56,909 nt of DNA from Fidelibacterota bacterium (GCA_018674655.1 JABGZQ010000104.1:1-56909); one strand, 5' to 3'; positions 23,468 to 33,729 are shown, numbered from the stretch's first letter. A program made the numbers and translations. Notes: generated from the letters alone by a model not told the origin.

Positions 23468-26299
23468 ATGGACCGCCCCACACTTCTAAAAACACTTCAA
23501 TTAGATTCCTTTATTGCACTAGATTTTGAGACGACGGGTCTCCAACCGGAGGTTGATCGCGTTATCGAAGTGGCGGCCATTTTGTTTAAGAATGGGGAAC
23601 CGATTGACCGTTATACTACATTGGTCAATCCCGGAATTCCCATTCCTGAACTAATAGAGGAAATTACCGGTATCACCAATAATATGGTTGCGGATGCCCC
23701 ATCTGAAAGTAGTATTATAGATGAATTCTTTCAGTTTATCGGAGATATTCCCATCGTGGCACATAATACCCCATTTGATCTTGCTTATTTAGAAGCCATG
23801 GCCAATCGCCATGACAAGGAACTACCGGATCGGAAATATTATGATACACTTACTTTGTCACGAGGGATGTTATTCTTTCAGCCGGCTCATAATTTGAGTG
23901 CCGTTTCCGATTATTTTAGTTTATCCACGGAAGGAGCCCATCGAGCTGAATCGGACACAGAAAATTGTGGACAAATTTTTGTGGAACTTATTGAAGAAGC
24001 ATCAAGCTATAGTCTGGATCTTATTTCCAGAATAGTAACCTTGCTCAAACCCTTTAAAGTTTATAACAAAGAGCTATTTATTAATTTGGCGAATGCGCTT
24101 ACCCAAACGGGGGATTTAAAAAATGCGCTCACAGAGTCTAAAATTCAGAAACCAACCAATATCAATGTCTTTATTCATGAAGGAAAAAAAGACATTTCTA
24201 ATCGGAATAGCACGGAAGTCTTTGGTCCAGATGGTAATTTAGATCAATCCTACGAAGCATACGAAGATCGTCCAAACCAAGCTTATTTCAGTCAATTTGT
24301 GGATGATATTCTGACCAGTCCCGGAGGGATTGGCATCGCGGAGGCGGGGACTGGATTGGGTAAAAGTATGGCCTATTTATTTCCTGCCATTAAGTATAAC
24401 CTGACCCATCCGGATGACGGCCCGGTTATTGTTTCCTGCTATACCAAACACCTACAGGATCAATTGTTTAACAAGGATTTACCCCGACTAACCCATGCCA
24501 TTGATTCATCTGTACAGGCGGTGGTGATGAAAGGGCGGAGCAATTACCTATGTAAGTCCCGATTGAACTGGCTTATTGGGGGCGCAGATAAAATGTTAAA
24601 TGGGGAAGAAGCCATGTACCTGATTCCCCTCATGGTTTGGCTGGAATGGACCCAAACGGGAGATATGGATGAATGCCCAGGCTTTACCAATGGATTTACC
24701 TTTCGACTCATGGCGTTGGTTCAGAGCGAACCGGGATTTTGTACCTCACCCATTTGTGCACGTCACGGCGGATGCTTTTTTGGCCCATTGAGAAAATTGG
24801 TTTATCAAGCCAACTTGATTGTGGTGAACCATGCACTTTTACTGTCTGAAGGAAAAGCGCGAATGGATGCGGGAGAAGGGATGGGGTTTTTACCGGAACA
24901 TCAATCCGTTATTATTGATGAAGCTCACAATATTCCCCAGGCCGCCCATCGGCAGTTTACGGCTGTGTTAGACCAACGTTCTTTGAAGTATTTTTTAGAA
25001 CGTATAGACCCGGATCATTCCCATTCGGTTCGATGGAATAATCAACTCAAATCCTTGGGAGCACTCCATCCGCAATTTGAGGGTATGAGAAGGGACTTGG
25101 CTCGATCTGTTGAAAGTTGTCATGAATATGTGAAAGACTTCTTTGATCAAATGGCAGTAAATAGTCTGTATAAATTTGATTCCAATGCTAAATATTCCAC
25201 CAAACTCATCATAGAAAATTTAACGGAAGAATTTGGTCCCTTATCTGCCGATTTAGAACGGATGAATCGGGGGCTTCACTCGGTACGGAATCAAGTACGT
25301 AAACTGCGGGAAGCATTGATGGATATTGATGAAACAAAGGAAGACTTCCTGGAACTCCATCAGTTATTTGATCGTGGTGAAAGTCTCATAACCGATTCCT
25401 TATTGCTTATTCAGGCATTGACCAGTAATCAGGATGACGACAATGTGTATTGGTATGAAGGTAATTTTAGAAATATAGGTGGTCGCACCCGATTGATACT
25501 CACCGTTCAGGCCGCCCCCATCGATTTGGCCAACGATTTGGCCAGCGGTTTATTTAAAGAGCTGAACCATTGTATTCTCACTAGTGCAACCATCCGAACT
25601 AGGGATTCCTTTGATTATTTCCTTCAGAGAACCGGATTGAATGGAGTAGAATTTGACGATGTACAGACCGCTGTTTTTGAGAGCCCATTTCATTATAGTG
25701 ATCAAGTCACCTATTATCAGTATTCCGGGGGAGACGGACAGAAACCAGACGTATTGGCGCAAATGATATTGACCTGCCACAAGCGGTATAATAAACGGAT
25801 GATGGTCCTGTTTACGTCCCGGGCCCAATTAGAAAATACATATCAAATGTTGCAGCGTCATTCGGATGGAAGAAATCTACCTATTTATGCCCAAAAGCGA
25901 CAGGCGTCTCGAATGGGACTGGTACGAGGAATGCACCAATCACCCAACGGCATTTTGCTGGGGACCAATGCATTCTGGGAAGGGGTAGATCTCCCTGGTG
26001 ATTTACTGGAAGTACTCATTATTGTAAAAATGCCCTTTGATGTGCCCACGGAACCATTGGTGAAAGCGTATGGGAATATGATTGAAACAGAGGGGGGAAA
26101 TCGGTTTATGGATTATGCGCTACCGGAATCGGTAATCCGTTTTCGCCAGGGGTTTGGTCGGTTAATTCGTACCGCTTATGATGAAGGTATTTTTATAGTC
26201 ATGGATGATCGAATTGTGAATAAACGGTACGGTCGCGCATTCAGTGAAGCCATCCCAGTAGATTATACCGTATTTAATCGGGTGGATACTTTGGTATAA
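23468..26299 (+). CDS. dinG: DnaQ-like 3'-5' exonuclease fused to DinG-type Fe-S helicase
   Basis: About 943 residues from the ATG at 23468 (a TTG one codon earlier is less likely). Residues about 10-180 are a DEDDh exonuclease: DFETTG, HNTPFDLAYL and HRAESDTE carry the catalytic acids and His. The XPD/DinG-like SF2 helicase follows: Walker A AEAGTGLGKSM (about 295), DEAH box IIDEAHN (about 478), and late motifs LGTNAFWEGVDLPG and RFRQGFGRLIRT. Between Walker A and DEAH, Cys residues in YLCKSR, GFCTSPIC and GGCFF are placed like the four ligands of a [4Fe-4S] cluster. Likely role: unwinding and trimming of damaged DNA, RNA-DNA hybrids or quadruplexes. Confidence 0.93.
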   Translation: MDRPTLLKTLQLDSFIALDFETTGLQPEVDRVIEVAAILFKNGEPIDRYTTLVNPGIPIPELIEEITGITNNMVADAPSESSIIDEFFQFIGDIPIVAHNTPFDLAYLEAMANRHDKELPDRKYYDTLTLSRGMLFFQPAHNLSAVSDYFSLSTEGAHRAESDTENCGQIFVELIEEASSYSLDLISRIVTLLKPFKVYNKELFINLANALTQTGDLKNALTESKIQKPTNINVFIHEGKKDISNRNSTEVFGPDGNLDQSYEAYEDRPNQAYFSQFVDDILTSPGGIGIAEAGTGLGKSMAYLFPAIKYNLTHPDDGPVIVSCYTKHLQDQLFNKDLPRLTHAIDSSVQAVVMKGRSNYLCKSRLNWLIGGADKMLNGEEAMYLIPLMVWLEWTQTGDMDECPGFTNGFTFRLMALVQSEPGFCTSPICARHGGCFFGPLRKLVYQANLIVVNHALLLSEGKARMDAGEGMGFLPEHQSVIIDEAHNIPQAAHRQFTAVLDQRSLKYFLERIDPDHSHSVRWNNQLKSLGALHPQFEGMRRDLARSVESCHEYVKDFFDQMAVNSLYKFDSNAKYSTKLIIENLTEEFGPLSADLERMNRGLHSVRNQVRKLREALMDIDETKEDFLELHQLFDRGESLITDSLLLIQALTSNQDDDNVYWYEGNFRNIGGRTRLILTVQAAPIDLANDLASGLFKELNHCILTSATIRTRDSFDYFLQRTGLNGVEFDDVQTAVFESPFHYSDQVTYYQYSGGDGQKPDVLAQMILTCHKRYNKRMMVLFTSRAQLENTYQMLQRHSDGRNLPIYAQKRQASRMGLVRGMHQSPNGILLGTNAFWEGVDLPGDLLEVLIIVKMPFDVPTEPLVKAYGNMIETEGGNRFMDYALPESVIRFRQGFGRLIRTAYDEGIFIVMDDRIVNKRYGRAFSEAIPVDYTVFNRVDTLV

Positions 26300-26334
26300 G
26301 CTTTATCCAGAGAAATTGAATTCTTGAGTAAAAT

Positions 26335-27123
26335 CTATTTGAGAATCTTCCCTAATAATTCCTTCAGTAATTTAGCCCCCACCAACGCGGTCATGCCATT
26401 GATATCCCTGTCAGGGTTGTATTCCACAATATCGCCGCCGACCACATTTCCATTTAATTGATAGATTATATTAATCACGTCTCGAGTGGATAGTCCACCC
26501 GGTTCAAGGTGGGATATGCCCGGCGCGAAGGCTGGGTCAAGTGCATCGATGTCAATTGAAATATATACGGGACCATCGAACTGTAGTAAAAGAGAAGAGT
26601 CAAAATTATTCATTTCAATTACTTCAACACCAAACCGTTTTACCTGTTCTTTTTGATGATCATTTAATGTGCGAATGCCCACTTGGACCAATCGATTCAC
26701 CAAATCCTTTTCCATTATCCGTGCAAAAGGGGACGCGTGAGAATAAGGGTTATTTTCAAAGTTATCGTAAAGGTCGGGATGGGCGTCGATATGGAGAATG
26801 TTAAGATCAGGGTATGATTGACTGTATGCTTGAATGATTGGAAATGTGATAGAATGATCGCCACCAAGAGAGACGACTTTTTGGTTAAGATTTAATTCTT
26901 TGCTTACCACTTTTTGGATAGAATCCATGGCTGCTTTTCCGGCGGTGAGTTGTAAATTTCCAAAGTTCTTGACCTTGCCACTATCACCACAATTAAACCC
27001 ATTCTCAGCATACATATTGGATGCATCCGAACGAAAGGCATCCAAAATAAGAGGCGGCGCTTTGGCTGACCCTCTTAAAAAAGAGGAATTCTCATCTAAG
27101 GGAATACCTATAATTGAAATCAT
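26335..27123 (-). CDS. Arginase/agmatinase/formimidoylglutamase family hydrolase
   Basis: 262 residues, one ureohydrolase domain. Manganese-binding motifs are GGDHSITFP, HIDAHPDLYD and SIDIDALDPAFAPG; the binuclear Mn site should be complete. Agmatinase is the most likely specificity by length and the ALDPAFAPG pattern. Formimidoylglutamate hydrolysis is an alternative because a histidine ammonia-lyase lies 3 kb away. It is encoded 10 bp downstream of the M3 peptidase gene on the same strand. Confidence 0.9.
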   Translation of the reverse strand: MISIIGIPLDENSSFLRGSAKAPPLILDAFRSDASNMYAENGFNCGDSGKVKNFGNLQLTAGKAAMDSIQKVVSKELNLNQKVVSLGGDHSITFPIIQAYSQSYPDLNILHIDAHPDLYDNFENNPYSHASPFARIMEKDLVNRLVQVGIRTLNDHQKEQVKRFGVEVIEMNNFDSSLLLQFDGPVYISIDIDALDPAFAPGISHLEPGGLSTRDVINIIYQLNGNVVGGDIVEYNPDRDINGMTALVGAKLLKELLGKILK

Positions 27124-27133
27124 TGAAGTGGTT

Positions 27134-29281
27134 TTAGTTCAATCCCCGTCGATCTAATAAGGGTTGAATATTCGGTTCAGCGCCTCGAAAATCTTTAAAG
27201 ATTTTTAACGCATCTTTACTACCACCACGGGAAAGGAGTGTTTTCCGAAAATGATCACCATTTTCTCTTTTAAGACCGCCATTTTCTTTAAACCATTCTA
27301 CTGTATCTGCATCCAATACTTCGCTCCAAATATAGGAATAATATCCGGCAGAATATCCACCAATAATATGGGAGAAATAAGTGCTGCGGTAACGGGGTGG
27401 AATTACGTCCATGGCCACGCCGGCTGTTTTAAGTGCATCTGCTTCAAAAGCGATAATCTCTTCGCCAGTGGGAACCTGATCCGGGGAAAGTTGATGCAAA
27501 GCTTGATCCAATAGAGACGCAGCCAAATATTCAGTGGTGGTAAATCCTTGATTAAACTTTTGAGTCGCCAATACTTTGTCTAAAAGTTCTTTTGGCATAG
27601 GCTTGCCGGTCTCATGGTGAACCGCATAGTTCTTTAGCACTTCGGGCCAAATGGCCCACATTTCATTGACTTGAGAAGGATATTCCACAAAATCTCTTGG
27701 GACAGAAGTTCCGGCGAAATAGGGGTAATTTACATCAGAAAACATGCCATGGAGAGTATGACCAAATTCATGAAACGTGGTAATCACTTCATCAAAAGAC
27801 ATGAGTGTGGGTTCACCTTTGGGTGGTTTTACCACATTCAAGTGGTTGGCGATGACCGGTTTATTTCCCTTTAGTTTGGATTGACTCACATAGGCATTCA
27901 TCCACGCACCACCTCTCTTGGATGAGCGGGCATATCCATCAAATAAAAATAATGCCAGTGCAGATCCGTCTTCATTGAATACTTCAAAAACACGAACATC
28001 TTCTTGATAAACTGGCAGGTCAAACCGTTCCTTAAACGTGATGCCGAATAATTGAGTTGCTGCATAAAAGACACCATTTTGAAGTACGTTATCCATCTCA
28101 AAATAGGGTTTGAGTTGGGATGTATCAAAATTATAGCGATCCGCTCTGACTTTTTCCGTATAGAAATCCCAATCCCAAGAGGCGAGTTTAAAACTGCCGT
28201 CTTCTGCATCGATCATTTTTTGAAGGTCCGTTGCTTCCTTGTTCGCGTTGGATACTGCTTTTGGCGCAAGACTGCTAAGTCGTTCATTCACGGCTTTCGG
28301 CGTCTGGGCAGTTTGATTTTCCAGTGAATAGGCTGCGTGGTTGTCATATCCCATAAGTTGGGCTCTTTCCGCCCGGAGTTTAATGATGTTTGCCAAGACG
28401 TCTCTATTGTCATAATCACCACCTCGGCTACCGCGAGAAAGGGATGTTTTATGAATGCGTTCTCGCAAAGCACGATTCGTCAAAGAAGCAATAGGTGGCT
28501 GACCACTGGTATTTCGTAAGGTGAGGACATATTTACCGTCTAATTCACGAGATTTGGCTTCATTCGCAGCTGCTTCGATAGCCGCATCAGACAAGCCATC
28601 CAATTCATTTTTGAAATCCACTACAACAGCTAAGGCATTAACCTCTTTTAATACATTCTGACTAAATGTGGTTTGTAAAACGGCCATTTCACCATTAATC
28701 TTTTTAAGGGATTCTTTTTCCTCGTTTGATAAATTGGCACCGGATCGTATAAAATCAGTATAATACTTTTCAACCAACCGTTTTGATTCTGCGTCAAGTC
28801 CCAATTGATCTCGCTGCTCATATATAGTTTTAACCCGGTGGAATAGTTTTCCGTTGAGTAAAATTTGATCACTATGGGCCGATAACTTGGGGGCCATTTC
28901 ACTTCGAATTTTTTCCATTTCATCGTTGGTATTGGCTGAGATGAGTGCAAAAAAGACCGTAGCCACGCGATCCAATAATGCGCCGGATTTCTCCATGGCA
29001 ATTATGGTGTTTTCTAAAGTGGGTGAATCTGCCCGTTCTGCTATAGCATCAATTTCGGCCATATGATTCGTCATACCCTTTTCGAAAGCTGGCGCATAAT
29101 GTTCATTTTTGATTATATCAAATTGGGGATATTTCATATACAATGTACTTTCCGTATAAAACGGATTTTGAGAATCGATTTTTTGATTTATCTGATTTGA
29201 TGACTTATTGGTTGGCACTGTACAACCTCCAATAATAAAAATACATAATAGGAATCCTGTGTTTAGTTTGAATTTCATCAT
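27134..29281 (-). CDS. M3 family zinc metallopeptidase (Dcp/oligopeptidase A type), lipoprotein
   Basis: 715 residues, full length for the peptidyl-dipeptidase Dcp/OpdA branch of M3. The N-terminus is a lipoprotein signal with lipobox IIGGC (Cys19). The zinc site is HEFGHTLHG (about residue 500), with the downstream family motif and a C-terminal YYSYIWSEVLDADT region. The enzyme should cut short peptides in the periplasm while anchored to a membrane. Two adjacent ATGs exist at the start (29281 and 29278). It is followed by the arginase-family gene. Confidence 0.95.
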   Translation of the reverse strand: MMKFKLNTGFLLCIFIIGGCTVPTNKSSNQINQKIDSQNPFYTESTLYMKYPQFDIIKNEHYAPAFEKGMTNHMAEIDAIAERADSPTLENTIIAMEKSGALLDRVATVFFALISANTNDEMEKIRSEMAPKLSAHSDQILLNGKLFHRVKTIYEQRDQLGLDAESKRLVEKYYTDFIRSGANLSNEEKESLKKINGEMAVLQTTFSQNVLKEVNALAVVVDFKNELDGLSDAAIEAAANEAKSRELDGKYVLTLRNTSGQPPIASLTNRALRERIHKTSLSRGSRGGDYDNRDVLANIIKLRAERAQLMGYDNHAAYSLENQTAQTPKAVNERLSSLAPKAVSNANKEATDLQKMIDAEDGSFKLASWDWDFYTEKVRADRYNFDTSQLKPYFEMDNVLQNGVFYAATQLFGITFKERFDLPVYQEDVRVFEVFNEDGSALALFLFDGYARSSKRGGAWMNAYVSQSKLKGNKPVIANHLNVVKPPKGEPTLMSFDEVITTFHEFGHTLHGMFSDVNYPYFAGTSVPRDFVEYPSQVNEMWAIWPEVLKNYAVHHETGKPMPKELLDKVLATQKFNQGFTTTEYLAASLLDQALHQLSPDQVPTGEEIIAFEADALKTAGVAMDVIPPRYRSTYFSHIIGGYSAGYYSYIWSEVLDADTVEWFKENGGLKRENGDHFRKTLLSRGGSKDALKIFKDFRGAEPNIQPLLDRRGLN

Positions 29282-29365
29282 ATGGTAACTCCTTTGTTAG
29301 AATCATATATTGATAAGAAAATACGGGGAAGTGACATGGGGGCAAAGAGAGAAAACCACTCACAC

Positions 29366-29755
29366 TTAGAAAGATTCGAAAGTAGAATGATATTTTATAA
29401 TGCCTTTTTCACCCAATAATATATCATCTTGAAGTTCTTTAATCATAAATACATCCTTGGGCACATCGTATTCTGACGTTATCCCAAATTGGATTGAAGG
29501 AGAGAACCCAAACCGAGGATAGTAATCTGGGTGGCCCAAAACAACCACAGCTTTTATGTTTAATTCTGCACACATTTTGAGGCCGACGTTCACCAATTTG
29601 GTTCCAACTCCAATTCGCTGATATTCCGGTTTTACCGCCATGGGACCCAAACCCATAATGGGTAATACCGGGTTGGTGAATAAAATGACAGGTGAAAAAA
29701 TTATATGGCCAATGATTTTTGAATTATTCTCTTCATAAGACAGGTCTCTTCTGAT
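29366..29755 (-). pseudogene. Remnant of a YhbS-like GNAT acetyltransferase
   Basis: Reading the minus strand, an open frame encodes a typical GNAT core: NNSKIIGHIIFSPV, then MAVKPEYQRIGVGTKLVN (acetyl-CoA loop) and VVLGHPDYYPRFGFSP. The frame is closed upstream by TAA (29758-29756) with no start codon ahead of the core; an internal ATG at 29656 would miss the first strands. A neighbouring frame encodes a weakly plausible SKSEETCL lead-in, so a frameshift plus loss of the N-terminal about 40 residues is the simplest reading. The AT-rich gap upstream (29756-30001) carries no gene. Confidence 0.65.
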
Positions 29756-30001
29756 TTAGACAAAAGTGAATCGTAAAAGTATGCGCTTAGAAATGATATA
29801 GTCGTTTTATTTATTTATTCCTTGAGATAATATTTTTTGTTTGTTTATAATCGTCAGAAATTAATTAATCTATAATTGCTGGGATACTGGTTTCAAATAT
29901 AATATTATATATCGATAAAGCAGAAATATTACATCTTAGAATATGCAACATTTCATTTCACTCTCCTTGTTCACTATTTATAAAAAGTTATAACTTGCTC
30001 A

Positions 30002-31528
30002 ATGGGTACAGTCCTTATATCTAATAAATCAATCCAATGGGGACAATTGTCGTCATTGTTAGATGGCCCCGTTCGCGTACGACTTTCCACTGACGCGAAA
30101 CAATCCATTCGCCAATCCCATAAAACGCTTAGATCATTATTAGATAAAGGCCAACAAATCTATGGTGTAAATACCGGGTTTGGTCAATTAAGTACAGTTT
30201 CAATCACGCCAGATGATCGTCGAAAGCTTCAATTAAATTTGGTACGTTCACATGCCTGCGGGGTAGGGAAGCCCTTAGATTTGGGTGTTACGCGTATGAC
30301 CATGTTTTTAAAATTAATGACATGGGCCAAAGGGTATAGTGGTATTCGCTTAGAACTGGCTCAGTTGTTGGTGGATATGCTCAATCACGATATTCTTCCA
30401 ATCATTCCCCGAAAAGGATCTGTGGGTGCCTCAGGCGATTTGGCTCCATTGGCCCATTTGGCTCGCGCGTTAATCGGAGAAGGGGATGTACACTTTCAAG
30501 ATCGTATAATGCCTGCCATGCTCGCATTAAAAGAAGCCAACCTCACCCCAGTTGTATTGGAAGCCAAAGAAGGATTAAGTTTAATAAACGGAACACAAGT
30601 CTCCACTTCATTGGCCATTCGAGCTTTAGCTGAATCTAAAAAATTAATTAAAACAGCCGATATCTCCGGCGCGTTATCTACAGAAGCCAGTTTGTCTACG
30701 CGAATTGTTTTTTCTCCTAAAATTCATCAATTAAAAAAACATGCAGGCCAATCTCGATCTGCGGCAAATGTGTTTAAAATGTTAAAAGGGAGTGAAATTG
30801 TTCTATCCCACGATGATTGTGGTCGAATTCAAGATCCGTATTGTGTCCGTTGTATACCTCATGTACATGGTGCAAGTCGTGATGTATATAATGGAGTGGA
30901 GAAAATTATCAATGCTGAAGTGAATTCTGTGTCGGATAATCCGTTGGTGTTTCCAAATGGTGACGTTATGAATTCGGGTCATTTTCATGCAGAGCCAGTG
31001 GCCCAGGCTTTGGATAACTTATCCATTGCCATGTCAGAAATTGGTGCCATTGCCGAGCGTCGCATTAATTATTTCATGAAAGGAATTGGCGATAGAATTC
31101 CCATGTTTGGTGCTATTAATCCGGGTTTAGAATCCGGTTTCATGTTAGCGCAAGTGACGGCTGCGGCATTGATTTCTGAAAATAAAACATTGGCCCATCC
31201 TGCCAGTGTGGACTCTATTTCGACCTCAGCAGGACAGGAAGATTTCGTCAGTATGGCGCCGTGGGCTGGGCGAAAATGTCTACGGATTATTGACAATGTT
31301 AGAACAGTGCTCGCCGTTGAAATTTTGGTTGCTGGAAATATAAATTATCGGTTTCATAAAAAATTAGCATCGGGTGATGGATTAATTCCGGTCATGAATC
31401 TGTTGAGGCGCCATCATACCTTAACCCAAAAAGATCATCCTTTGTCAGATGATTTCAAAATAGTGAATCAACTTATTCAATCAGGAAAAATAATTGATCG
31501 TGTAAACCAGCGAATCAAATTATTTTAA
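30002..31528 (+). CDS. hutH: Histidine ammonia-lyase
   Basis: 508 residues, the usual HutH length. The enzyme deaminates histidine to urocanate with a self-made MIO cofactor. The MIO triad Ala143-Ser144-Gly145 lies in [16 protein letters not shown]. The N-terminal [10 protein letters not shown] motif supplies the catalytic Tyr, and Ser83-His84 in VRSHACGVG fit HAL rather than PAL or TAL. No hutU, hutI or hutG is adjacent. It begins a two-gene unit with guaB (four-base gap) after a 246-bp AT-rich gap with no other feature. Confidence 0.95.
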   Translation: MGTVLISNKSIQWGQLSSLLDGPVRVRLSTDAKQSIRQSHKTLRSLLDKGQQIYGVNTGFGQLSTVSITPDDRRKLQLNLVRSHACGVGKPLDLGVTRMTMFLKLMTWAKGYSGIRLELAQLLVDMLNHDILPIIPRKGSVGASGDLAPLAHLARALIGEGDVHFQDRIMPAMLALKEANLTPVVLEAKEGLSLINGTQVSTSLAIRALAESKKLIKTADISGALSTEASLSTRIVFSPKIHQLKKHAGQSRSAANVFKMLKGSEIVLSHDDCGRIQDPYCVRCIPHVHGASRDVYNGVEKIINAEVNSVSDNPLVFPNGDVMNSGHFHAEPVAQALDNLSIAMSEIGAIAERRINYFMKGIGDRIPMFGAINPGLESGFMLAQVTAAALISENKTLAHPASVDSISTSAGQEDFVSMAPWAGRKCLRIIDNVRTVLAVEILVAGNINYRFHKKLASGDGLIPVMNLLRRHHTLTQKDHPLSDDFKIVNQLIQSGKIIDRVNQRIKLF

Positions 31529-31532
31529 TATT

Positions 31533-33002
31533 ATGAAAAACAGACCTCCATTCGCGCCAGCACTTACTTTTGACGACGTGCTTCTTGTACCACAAAAATC
31601 TCACGTATTACCCAGAGAAGTCAATTTGCAGACACGTCTCACAAGGACGATCTCTATGAATATTCCTCTTTTGTCTGCAGCCATGGATACCGTTACAGAA
31701 AGTGAAATGGCCGTTGCGTTAGCCCGAGAGGGTGGCATTGGGATTATCCATAAAAATTTATCTATAGGCGAACAGGTAAAAATGGTTGACCGTGTAAAAC
31801 GTTCCGAAAGTGGTATGATATTGGACCCGGTTACGTTATCGGTAGATAAGACGATACGGGAAGCAAAAAAGGCTATGGCTAATTATCACATCAGCGGGTT
31901 GCCCGTATTAGATGATGATAAACTTGTGGGAATAATTACCAATCGAGATATCCGTTTTGAAACGGATGATAATTTATCCGTTCGCGATCGAATGACGAAG
32001 GAAAATTTAGTAACAGTCCCAGTGGGTACGACATTGGAGGAAGCAAAAAAAGTGCTTCAAGAGCATCGAATCGAAAAATTATTGGTCGTGGATGAGGATG
32101 ATAGTTTGGCTGGGTTAATTACGGTTAAGGATATACAGAAAAAAGAAGATTTTCCTTATGCCTGCAAAGATGGGGGCGGTCGATTAAGAGTTGGGGCGGC
32201 TATTGGTGTTAGTCATGATGCAGATGAACGGGCTCAATCTTTGGCACTCGCGGGTGTAGATGTGATTGTAATTGATACGGCTCATGGTCATTCAGCTGGC
32301 GTATTGAATTCCATTAAAAGCATTAAAAAATCTTTAGGTGACGTTCAAGTGATTGCTGGGAATGTGGCCACAGGCGATGGCGCTAAAGCATTAATTGATG
32401 CAGGGGTTGACTGTGTAAAGGTGGGTATCGGTGCTGGTGCCAGTTGTACCACACGAATTATCGCCGGTGTGGGTGTACCTCAACTTACCGCGATAATGAA
32501 TTGTGTGGATGAGGCACAAAAACATAATATCCCTGTTGTCGCGGATGGTGGATTACGTTATAGCGGTGATATATCTAAAGCAATTGCTGCTGGGGCAGAA
32601 GTGGTAATGCTTGGTAGTATTTTAGCCGGAATGGATGAAAGTCCTGGTGAGTCCATTTTATATGAAGGACGTCAGTATAAATCTTATAGAGGAATGGGGT
32701 CTCTCGGTGCCATGCAGGAGGGTAGTGGTGATCGATATTTTCAGGAAGGGGCCGAAGCAACAAAATTGGTTCCGGAAGGCATAGAAGGGATGGTCCCATA
32801 TCGTGGGTCCGTTCGGAATACGATCCACCAACTTATGGGTGGTTTAAGATCTTCTATGGGTTACTGTGGCGCAGGGGATATCAAAGATTTTCATGACAAA
32901 GCGGAATTCATTCAAACCACATCTGCCGGTGTCAAAGAGAGTCATCCTCATGAAGTAAAAATAATGAAGGAAGCGCCAAACTATCAAGTGTCTGATAGTT
33001 AA
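31533..33002 (+). CDS. guaB: Inosine-5'-monophosphate dehydrogenase
   Basis: 489 residues. IMPDH oxidises IMP to XMP, the committed step to GMP. It has the N-terminal barrel start [11 protein letters not shown], two CBS domains (about 95-200), the [18 protein letters not shown] loop with the catalytic Cys, and the [10 protein letters not shown] flap. It lies four bases behind hutH with no Shine-Dalgarno. Downstream there is a small inverted repeat and the rpsT terminator. Confidence 0.98.
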   Translation: MKNRPPFAPALTFDDVLLVPQKSHVLPREVNLQTRLTRTISMNIPLLSAAMDTVTESEMAVALAREGGIGIIHKNLSIGEQVKMVDRVKRSESGMILDPVTLSVDKTIREAKKAMANYHISGLPVLDDDKLVGIITNRDIRFETDDNLSVRDRMTKENLVTVPVGTTLEEAKKVLQEHRIEKLLVVDEDDSLAGLITVKDIQKKEDFPYACKDGGGRLRVGAAIGVSHDADERAQSLALAGVDVIVIDTAHGHSAGVLNSIKSIKKSLGDVQVIAGNVATGDGAKALIDAGVDCVKVGIGAGASCTTRIIAGVGVPQLTAIMNCVDEAQKHNIPVVADGGLRYSGDISKAIAAGAEVVMLGSILAGMDESPGESILYEGRQYKSYRGMGSLGAMQEGSGDRYFQEGAEATKLVPEGIEGMVPYRGSVRNTIHQLMGGLRSSMGYCGAGDIKDFHDKAEFIQTTSAGVKESHPHEVKIMKEAPNYQVSDS

Positions 33003-33030
33003 TATATATTATTCTTTACCTATAAATGTT

Positions 33031-33045
33031 TGGTGATTGTCACCA
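33031..33045. repeat. Short perfect inverted repeat downstream of guaB
   Basis: TGGTGA (33031-33036) and TCACCA (33040-33045) around TTG, 29 bp after the guaB stop. No T-tail follows. It could be a protein site or a weak transcript-end structure. Confidence 0.35.
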
Positions 33046-33098
33046 TAAGTAATATAATGATAATGGAGATTTACTTGAATTCAATTTCAGGAAACAAA

Positions 33099-33123
33099 AA
33101 AACCCCGCAAAAAGCGAGGTTTT
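33099..33123 (-). terminator. Rho-independent terminator of rpsT
   Basis: Read on the minus strand, AAAACCTCGC pairs with GCGGGGTTTT (one T-G wobble) around a five-T loop, followed by more T. The hairpin lies 30 bp beyond the rpsT stop. On the plus strand the same structure has a C-A mismatch but could still help stop guaB transcripts. Confidence 0.88.
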
Positions 33124-33152
33124 ATTAATTTGGTACAAAGCTGACTCTTACA

Positions 33153-33410
33153 CTATGCAGATAAAGAATTTATATGCCGAGTAATCTGTGATTTACGGCG
33201 GGCAGCTGTATTTTTCTTTAACAGGCCTTTGCTCGCCATTTTATCAATTGTGCTTACGGCCTTTGTATAATGTCCTTTGGCTTCACTGGCTTCCGTGGAT
33301 TGCAGTACACGTTTTATAGCTGTTTTTAAGTCTGATATTTTTGCCACGTTTAATTCATGGCGTTTTTTATCTTGTCGTTCTCTTTTTATTTGTTGTGGAT
33401 GTCTATCCAT
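33153..33410 (-). CDS. rpsT: 30S ribosomal protein S20
   Basis: 85 residues, highly basic, matching S20: Q-x-R-x2-KR and N-x-AKISDLKTAIKRV near the N-terminus, then KASKGLLKKNTAARRKSQITR-type C-terminal helix. It binds 16S rRNA early in 30S assembly. The visible start MDRHPQQIKRERQ is as expected for S20. Terminator 30 bp downstream; a small hypothetical gene lies 18 bp upstream on the same strand. Confidence 0.95.
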   Translation of the reverse strand: MDRHPQQIKRERQDKKRHELNVAKISDLKTAIKRVLQSTEASEAKGHYTKAVSTIDKMASKGLLKKNTAARRKSQITRHINSLSA

Positions 33411-33428
33411 TGGTTCCTCAAATATTAA

Positions 33429-33653
33429 TTAAAATTTCGGAGGCGAAGTTATCTCGTAAATACCCACTCTACCAAAAGAAATAATGGGTTGAATCGCGAT
33501 ATTTGTAATTGGTAATATTACTTCAAGTTCCTTAAACTCTTCCTGTGCAGCATCGAAGGGCGCATCGATATTATAAACAATTTGCTTTTTAGTGAATCCG
33601 GCATGGGTCAACATATTTACACAATTTCCCATCACTTCTAATTTTTGTGACAT
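33429..33653 (-). CDS. Small hypothetical protein (74 aa)
   Basis: 74 residues, no signal or membrane segment, with a hydrophobic core pattern ELEVILPITNIAIQPIISFGRVGIYEIT. An internal ATG at 33629 would give a shorter form. It is divergent from the Crp/Fnr gene, and its proposed start codon lies inside the CRP-type palindrome, so binding there would also block this gene. Co-directional with rpsT (18-bp gap). Family not recognised. Confidence 0.55.
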   Translation of the reverse strand: MSQKLEVMGNCVNMLTHAGFTKKQIVYNIDAPFDAAQEEFKELEVILPITNIAIQPIISFGRVGIYEITSPPKF

Positions 33654-33665
33654 CCGTCACAAAAA
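33642..33665. promoter_or_regulatory. CRP-type operator (perfect palindrome)
   Basis: TTTTTGTGAC-ATCC-GTCACAAAAA is a perfect 10-bp inverted repeat containing TGTGA-N6-TCACA, the consensus of CRP-family sites. Its centre lies 76 bp upstream of the ATG of the Crp/Fnr gene and it covers the start codon of the divergent 74-residue gene. The regulator's recognition helix (Arg190-Glu191-x3-Arg195) has the CRP arrangement that reads TGTGA. Confidence 0.78.
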
Positions 33666-33729
33666 TTTTATTCCAACCATCGTAATTTTACCTTTTCCAT
33701 CTATCCTATTTTAGATTGTATTTTCCTCT

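Noticed and set aside
26335-27123. Naming the ureohydrolase HutG because hutH is near
   Set aside because: Opposite strand, 3 kb away, no other hut genes; agmatinase is equally or more likely.
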